Positions 15,770 through 19,304 of a DNA stretch of 19,304 bases are shown one piece after another; within the stretch, counting starts at the first letter, position 1; every line of letters begins with the position of its first letter. The notes below the pieces were generated by a model that did no database searches, was not told the DNA's origin, and saw only the letters and a program-made list of their open reading frames with translations. Both the position numbers and the translations under genes were made by a program. The DNA comes from CAYXWH01 sp964468755 (GTDB lineage: Bacteria > Chloroflexota > Dehalococcoidia > Dehalococcoidales > RBG-16-60-22): positions 1 to 19,304 of the forward strand of contig CAYXWH010000036.1 in NCBI GenBank assembly GCA_964468755.1, in the 5' to 3' direction.

Positions 15770-16000
15770 GTGATGTGGTACCTGCACGAAGGCTTCGGAT
15801 GGTGGATGGTATTCGGCGGAATCATGATGGTAGTTTTCTGGGGAGGTATAATCGCGCTTATTGTCTGGGGTATCTCCAAACTTACCAGGCAACGTAATTT
15901 ACTACCGAAACAGGATCCGATGGATATAGCCAGAGAGCGGTACGCCCGGGGAGAAATCTCCCGGGAAGAATTTGAACAGATGCGGAAAGATCTGTCCTGA
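15770..16000 (+). CDS. Small membrane protein with SHOCT domain
   Basis: A 76-residue protein. Residues about 10-35 form one hydrophobic membrane segment rich in Trp, Met and Gly. The C-terminal 28 residues, DPMDIARERYARGEISREEFEQMRKDL, are a SHOCT domain, a short helical module thought to mediate oligomerisation. Such proteins often sit beside copper or heavy-metal transporters, and this one lies 26 nt upstream of the Cu-ATPase gene. Its own function is unknown. The GTG at 15770 is 9 nt after GGGGAG; the next ATG (15773) is 12 nt away and also possible. An ATG two bases earlier is followed at once by a stop and is not used. Confidence 0.8.
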   Translation: MMWYLHEGFGWWMVFGGIMMVVFWGGIIALIVWGISKLTRQRNLLPKQDPMDIARERYARGEISREEFEQMRKDLS

Positions 16001-16026
16001 TCTCAGGTAACCGTCGGGAAAGAAAG

Positions 16027-18513
16027 ATGATTGAAAAGGCAAAGTCCGGCAAACGCGAAAAAGTGAATATCCACATAAGCGGGATGACCTGCTCTACCTG
16101 CGCCGCCACCATTGAAAAGGGGCTGGCGGAAACGCCGGGCGTGCAGGCGGCAACGGTGAACTTTGCTGCGGGAAAAGCCTCGGTAGCCTACAACCCGGAA
16201 ACAACAAGCCTGGGCAGCATTAAAAAGACGGTCTCCGAACTGGGCTATAAGGTTATCACGCACAAAGCCACCTTTCCGGTACGCGGTATGACCTGTGCTG
16301 CCTGTGTTGCCCGGGTCGAGTCGGCACTATCCGGTGTACCGGGCGTCGTCTCGGTAAGAGTCAACCTGGCTTCGGAAAAAGCCACCGTGGAATACCTGGA
16401 TGAAACTGGATTTGCCGGGTTACGACGGGCAGTGCGTGCCGCCGGCTACGAACTGGCGCCGGAAACAGAGACCCTGGAAGATGCGACCACCTCCGCCCGG
16501 AGGGAAACCAGAGCCATGAGAAACCGGGTTATTTTTGCGGTGACTGTAGCCGCGCTGGTCATGGCGATCGGTTTCGGTATATCTTTTCCGGGGAAACCCT
16601 ACCTGCTCTGGGCATTGGCAACACCGGTGCAGTTCTGGGCAGGCTGGCGTTTTTACCGAGGCACCTGGGGCGCCCTCAGGCACCGTACCGCCGACATGAA
16701 TACCCTGATAGCCGTCGGCACCTCGGCTGCCTACCTCTACAGTGTTATCGCCGTACTTGCCCCGGGGCTTTTCACTGCCGGCGGACTGGAACCGCACCTG
16801 TACTTTGATACTTCGGCAATGATTATTGCCCTTATCCTGCTCGGTCGCTTTTTTGAATCCAGAGCCAGAGGGCAGACTTCAGCGGCAATTCAGAAACTTA
16901 TCCGCCTGCAGCCGAAAACAGCACTGGTGAGCCGTAATGGTGAGGAAAGAGAAATCCCAGTGGAAGATGTCCAGGTCGGTGACCTCATTCGGGTGCGTCC
17001 GGGCGAGCGGGTGCCGGTGGACGGTATTATCAGCGATGGTTACTCCACTCTCGACGAGTCCATGATTACCGGGGAAAGTATCCCCGTGGAGAAACAGGTA
17101 GGCGATGAGGTAATCGGGGCTACCATTAACAGGACCGGTAGCTTCCAGTTCGAATCAACCAAGGTGGGCAAAGATACCGCTCTGGCGCAGATTATCCGGC
17201 TGGTGGAAGAAGCCCAGGGGAGCAAGGCGCCCATTCAGCGACTGGCCGACGTTGTTGCCAGCTACTTCGTGCCGGTGGTTATCGGCATTGCCGTGGTCAC
17301 CTTTCTTGTCTGGTATCTCACCGGACCGGAGCCAGCCTTTACCTTCGCCTTCCTGAACTTTATCGCCGTGCTGATTATCGCCTGTCCCTGTGCCCTGGGA
17401 CTGGCCACGCCAACCGCTATCATGGTAGGCACCGGCAAGGGTGCCGAGAACGGAATTCTTATCCGAAGCGCCGAAGCCCTGGAACGGGCGAACCGGATAA
17501 CAAAGGTGCTCCTGGACAAGACCGGCACTCTGACCCGTGGCGAGCCTGAGGTGACTGACATTGTAGCTATTCCTTTGCAATCCCGGGATGAGATTCTACG
17601 GCTGGCGGGCTCCGCCGAATATGGCTCGGAGCACCCGCTTGGCGAGGCAATCGTGAGAGCAGCCTCAAGTAAACGCCTCAAACTCTCCAAAGCGTCGGCA
17701 TTCAGGGCGGTGCCCGGACAGGGTGTGGCAGCACGGGTCAGGGACAAGAGAATTCTGCTGGGTAACCTGGCCTTAATGGAAGCAAACAGGGTCTTTTTAG
17801 ATGGATTGCATGCGGAGGCCGAGCGACTGTGGGACGAGGGCAAGACGGTGATGTTCCTCGCCATAGACAATAGGAATGCAGGCATTATTGCCCTGGCTGA
17901 TATCCTCAAGCCAAACGCCATCGAAACGGTACATTCTCTGCGCCGGATGGGAATTCAGGCAGTGATGCTCACCGGCGACAACCGGCGTACTGCCGAAGCT
18001 ATTGCCCGGCAAGCCGGCATCGACCGTTCTATAGCCGAAGTACTGCCGGAAAACAAGGCTCAGGAAGTAAAAAAGCTGCAAGAAAAGGACGAGATAGTCG
18101 CCATGGTGGGCGATGGCATTAACGATGCACCGGCGCTGGCACAGGCGGATATCGGAATAGCCATCGGCACCGGGACCGATGTTGCCATGGAGACCGGTGA
18201 TATTACCCTGATTCGCGGTGACCTGACCGGTATCACCACCGCCATTTCCCTGAGCAGGCGCACCATGCGGACCATCAAGCAGAACCTCTTCTGGGCCTTC
18301 GCCTATAACACGGCGCTCATTCCCGTTGCCGCCGGTGTGCTCTATTTTGCCTTCGGCACCAGCGGAGTCCCTTCCGGTATGAATTTCATACTTGGCAATT
18401 ACGGGTTCCTCAATCCGGTTTTAGCTGCCGCAGCCATGGCCGCCAGCTCGATAACGGTGGTCCTCAATTCACTGCGCCTGCGCCGCTTCAAGCCGACCAG
18501 TGAGTTAATCTAA
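16027..18513 (+). CDS. copA: Cu(+)-exporting P1B-type ATPase
   Basis: An 828-residue P-type ATPase that exports Cu(I) from the cytoplasm. Two N-terminal HMA metal-binding domains carry GMTCSTC (Cys22, Cys25) and GMTCAAC (Cys90, Cys93). Eight membrane segments are expected from about residue 167 on. The actuator TGES is at 348-351, the ion-binding CPC at 453-455 (IACPCALGLATPTA), the phosphorylated Asp497 in DKTGTLT, the SEHPLGE motif at 535-541 and GDGIND at 696-701. Tyr760-Asn761 in segment 7 and MAASS (804-808) in segment 8 match the P1B-1 (Cu+) pattern. It sits between the SHOCT and YHS genes; GGGAAAG precedes the ATG. Ag(I) transport is also likely for this family. Confidence 0.96.
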   Translation: MIEKAKSGKREKVNIHISGMTCSTCAATIEKGLAETPGVQAATVNFAAGKASVAYNPETTSLGSIKKTVSELGYKVITHKATFPVRGMTCAACVARVESALSGVPGVVSVRVNLASEKATVEYLDETGFAGLRRAVRAAGYELAPETETLEDATTSARRETRAMRNRVIFAVTVAALVMAIGFGISFPGKPYLLWALATPVQFWAGWRFYRGTWGALRHRTADMNTLIAVGTSAAYLYSVIAVLAPGLFTAGGLEPHLYFDTSAMIIALILLGRFFESRARGQTSAAIQKLIRLQPKTALVSRNGEEREIPVEDVQVGDLIRVRPGERVPVDGIISDGYSTLDESMITGESIPVEKQVGDEVIGATINRTGSFQFESTKVGKDTALAQIIRLVEEAQGSKAPIQRLADVVASYFVPVVIGIAVVTFLVWYLTGPEPAFTFAFLNFIAVLIIACPCALGLATPTAIMVGTGKGAENGILIRSAEALERANRITKVLLDKTGTLTRGEPEVTDIVAIPLQSRDEILRLAGSAEYGSEHPLGEAIVRAASSKRLKLSKASAFRAVPGQGVAARVRDKRILLGNLALMEANRVFLDGLHAEAERLWDEGKTVMFLAIDNRNAGIIALADILKPNAIETVHSLRRMGIQAVMLTGDNRRTAEAIARQAGIDRSIAEVLPENKAQEVKKLQEKDEIVAMVGDGINDAPALAQADIGIAIGTGTDVAMETGDITLIRGDLTGITTAISLSRRTMRTIKQNLFWAFAYNTALIPVAAGVLYFAFGTSGVPSGMNFILGNYGFLNPVLAAAAMAASSITVVLNSLRLRRFKPTSELI

Positions 18514-18525
18514 GGAGGTAGTTGT

Positions 18526-18684
18526 ATGCAAATTGACCCGGTATGCAAGATTGAAGTAAAGAAAAAAGACGCCGTCGCCGTTTCAGAGTATAATGGCAAG
18601 AAATACTATTTCTGCACGCGCGCCTGCAAGAAGGCTTTTGATAAAAATCCAGAAAAATACCTGAACGGTAAAACGAATCAATAA
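18526..18684 (+). CDS. Short YHS-domain protein
   Basis: A 52-residue protein consisting only of a YHS domain: MQIDPVCKIEV at the start, then EYNGKKYYFCTRACKKAFDKNPEKYL. Cys7, Cys30 and Cys34 are the likely metal ligands. YHS modules accompany copper ATPases, either fused to them or as neighbours, and may deliver or buffer metal; that role is inferred. The start is strongly supported by AAGGAGGT at 18512-18519, overlapping the copA stop, 7 nt before the ATG. No terminator is obvious after it. The 75 nt between its stop and the converging glutaredoxin gene hold only a weak 5-bp GC stem (TGCCG/CGGCA, 18731-18755). Confidence 0.9.
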   Translation: MQIDPVCKIEVKKKDAVAVSEYNGKKYYFCTRACKKAFDKNPEKYLNGKTNQ

Positions 18685-18759
18685 ATGGGTACTGTTATCC
18701 TCCCCGTTGTAAATAGCGATGTTATCCTAGTGCCGCCTTGGCGCCCTCGCCGGCAGGCA

Positions 18760-18999
18760 TTAAGAGAGTAATTCGTCTAACTTACCCTGGTTAAAGCCAA
18801 CCACTATATCTTTATCATCGATAACTATTACCGGAACTGCCATCTGTTTTGACTTTTCGATCATCTCCCTTGCCTTTTCTTTATCGGCAGCCACGTTATA
18901 CTCGGTGTAATTTATACCCTTCTGCGAAAGATACTCCTTCGCCCGATGGCAGTAGGGTCAGGTAGGAGTGGAATATATCACTGCATGTTTATCTGGCAT
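18760..18999 (-). CDS. Glutaredoxin (YruB-type) with in-frame TGA at the catalytic Cys: putative selenoprotein
   Basis: An 80-codon frame that encodes 79 residues if the TGA at codon 14 (18960-18958) is read through. It begins MPDKHAVIYSTPT, then TGA, then PYCHRAKEYLSQKGINYTEYNV, and ends with VPVIVIDDKDIVVGFNQGKLDELLS and TAA. Glutaredoxins carry CPYC here, so TGA replaces exactly the first, nucleophilic cysteine and gives UPYC. The cis-Pro (AVPV) and the GF-x(3)-KL end match YruB-type glutaredoxin-like proteins. The ATG at 18999 has GAGGTG 5 nt upstream, and there is no other stop or frameshift. TGA ends several other genes here, so it is not a reassigned codon. It lies 44 nt downstream of the zinc-ribbon gene. 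The alternative is a single nonsense mutation. Confidence 0.8.
18917..18957 (-). promoter_or_regulatory. SECIS-like hairpin after the in-frame TGA
   Basis: Starting directly after the TGA on the minus strand, CCCU-A-CU (18957-18951) can pair with AG-A-AGGG (18923-18917). Above it, separated by an 8-nt bulge, GCGAAGGA (18942-18935) pairs with UCUUUCGC (18931-18924), with one G-U, around a GUA loop. The apical loop is 23 nt after UGA and has G first, fitting the usual bacterial SECIS limits. Confidence 0.5.
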
Positions 19000-19043
19000 A
19001 TTTCACCTCGCTGATAAATAATGGTTTGGCTAGCCTGTATCCG

Positions 19044-19190
19044 CTAGTCCTCCAGACAGATATGCTCCCCCACTATAGGATTCCCGCATACCGGACAGGT
19101 AGCTATAAGCATCTCATCACAATTGGGACAGAAACCAGCCTGTTGGGAGCGGTAACCGCATTTGGGGCAAACATAGACACACTCCATCAT
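19044..19190 (-). CDS. Small double zinc-ribbon protein
   Basis: A 48-residue cysteine-rich protein. The cysteines fall in two knuckle pairs: CPKC (8-11) with CPNC (21-24), and CPVC (32-35) with a final Cys45. Cys4 is a further cysteine. This fits one complete Cys4 zinc ribbon followed by a second, partial one. Function is unknown; such proteins bind zinc or iron and often act as nucleic-acid or protein adaptors. The ATG at 19190 is preceded by GGGAGGTGG and followed by a second ATG, and both would work. It lies upstream of the glutaredoxin gene on the same strand, suggesting one transcript. Confidence 0.75.
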   Translation of the reverse strand: MMECVYVCPKCGYRSQQAGFCPNCDEMLIATCPVCGNPIVGEHICLED

Positions 19191-19219
19191 TATACCACCT
19201 CCCGCCATATAGTGGTATA
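19191..19219. promoter_or_regulatory. 8-bp dyad between promoter and start of the zinc-ribbon gene
   Basis: TATACCAC (19191-19198) and GTGGTATA (19212-19219) are perfect inverse complements with 13 nt between. On the minus strand the dyad ends directly at the ATG and includes part of the GGAGGTGG ribosome site. It may be an operator or a stem hiding that site. Confidence 0.4.
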
Positions 19220-19248
19220 ATATTATAACCGCTCCGATATGATGTCAA
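19220..19248 (-). promoter_or_regulatory. Promoter of the zinc-ribbon/glutaredoxin pair
   Basis: On the minus strand, a consensus TTGACA (19248-19243) is followed after 17 nt by TAATAT (19225-19220). A consensus TATAAT (19227-19222) overlaps it at 15-nt spacing. TATAATATTATA (19216-19227) is itself a 12-bp palindrome, so the exact -10 is uncertain. The remaining 56 nt to the window end show no gene. Confidence 0.5.
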
Positions 19249-19304
19249 TACTGACTTTGAGCGATTTTTATGCTCCTGATTGTCATCCAACGGCATAACC
19301 ATGT

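Noticed and set aside
18685..18759. Intrinsic terminator between the YHS and glutaredoxin genes
   Set aside because: Only a 5-bp GC stem with a long loop and no T-run is present, too weak to call.
18760..18999. Glutaredoxin frame as an ordinary pseudogene split by a nonsense codon
   Set aside because: The only disruption is a TGA at the catalytic Cys codon, the rest is intact with a good ribosome site, and a SECIS-like stem follows. It stays the main alternative until selenocysteine genes are checked.

Overview
The window is one contiguous stretch of an anaerobe-like bacterial chromosome with standard codon use (TAA, TAG and TGA all end genes here) and several TTG or GTG starts. The protein set and the gene order suggest Chloroflexota, most likely a relative of Dehalococcoidia. 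This is an inference from family resemblance: dprA-topA-xer beside a peptidase/efp pair, aspS-tig-clpP, and a DUF39/NIL-ferredoxin/UPF0280 cluster. No marker gene in the window settles the taxonomy. Nothing looks like a plasmid, phage, insertion sequence or CRISPR array.

Layout. At 1-70 lies the 3' part of a tRNA-Ser(GGA). A GIN-domain lipoprotein (861-73, minus) converges on it. From 1093 to 8343 runs a tight seven-gene plus-strand unit: dprA, topA, a Xer recombinase, an M24 peptidase, efp, a PHP phosphoesterase and a PurN-like formyltransferase. It is closed by a strong bidirectional hairpin terminator (8324-8351). Converging on the same terminator is the minus-strand unit aspS-tig-clpP (12182 to 8399). 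Divergent from aspS is a three-gene plus-strand cluster (12318-14706) of a DUF39 protein, a NIL-domain 2[4Fe-4S] ferredoxin and a UPF0280 protein. These are the families linked in Methanosarcina to homocysteine synthesis from aspartate semialdehyde and sulfide. Next is a minus-strand pair: a hemerythrin-like protein and a 98-residue protein built from two copies of one unit. Divergent from that pair is a copper-export operon (15770-18684): a SHOCT membrane protein, a Cu(+) P1B-ATPase and a 52-residue YHS protein.

The right end (19190-18760, minus) holds two short genes that automatic annotation would probably miss. One is a 48-residue protein with four CxxC pairs. The other is an 80-codon YruB-type glutaredoxin whose redox motif reads TPT-(TGA)-PYC. 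The in-frame TGA lies exactly where the first catalytic cysteine belongs, the frame is otherwise intact, and a SECIS-like hairpin begins just after it. I read it as a selenocysteine glutaredoxin (UPYC), and it is the main discovery candidate in this window.

How the parts fit. The left half is housekeeping: DNA uptake and recombination, topology, translation, and protein folding and turnover. The right half is anaerobic sulfur, metal and redox physiology: sulfide assimilation, Fe-S electron transfer, hemerythrin, copper export and a putative seleno-glutaredoxin. Two promoters (dprA and the DUF39 gene) put a sigma70-like -10 box exactly 9 nt before the start codon, which suggests leaderless mRNAs.
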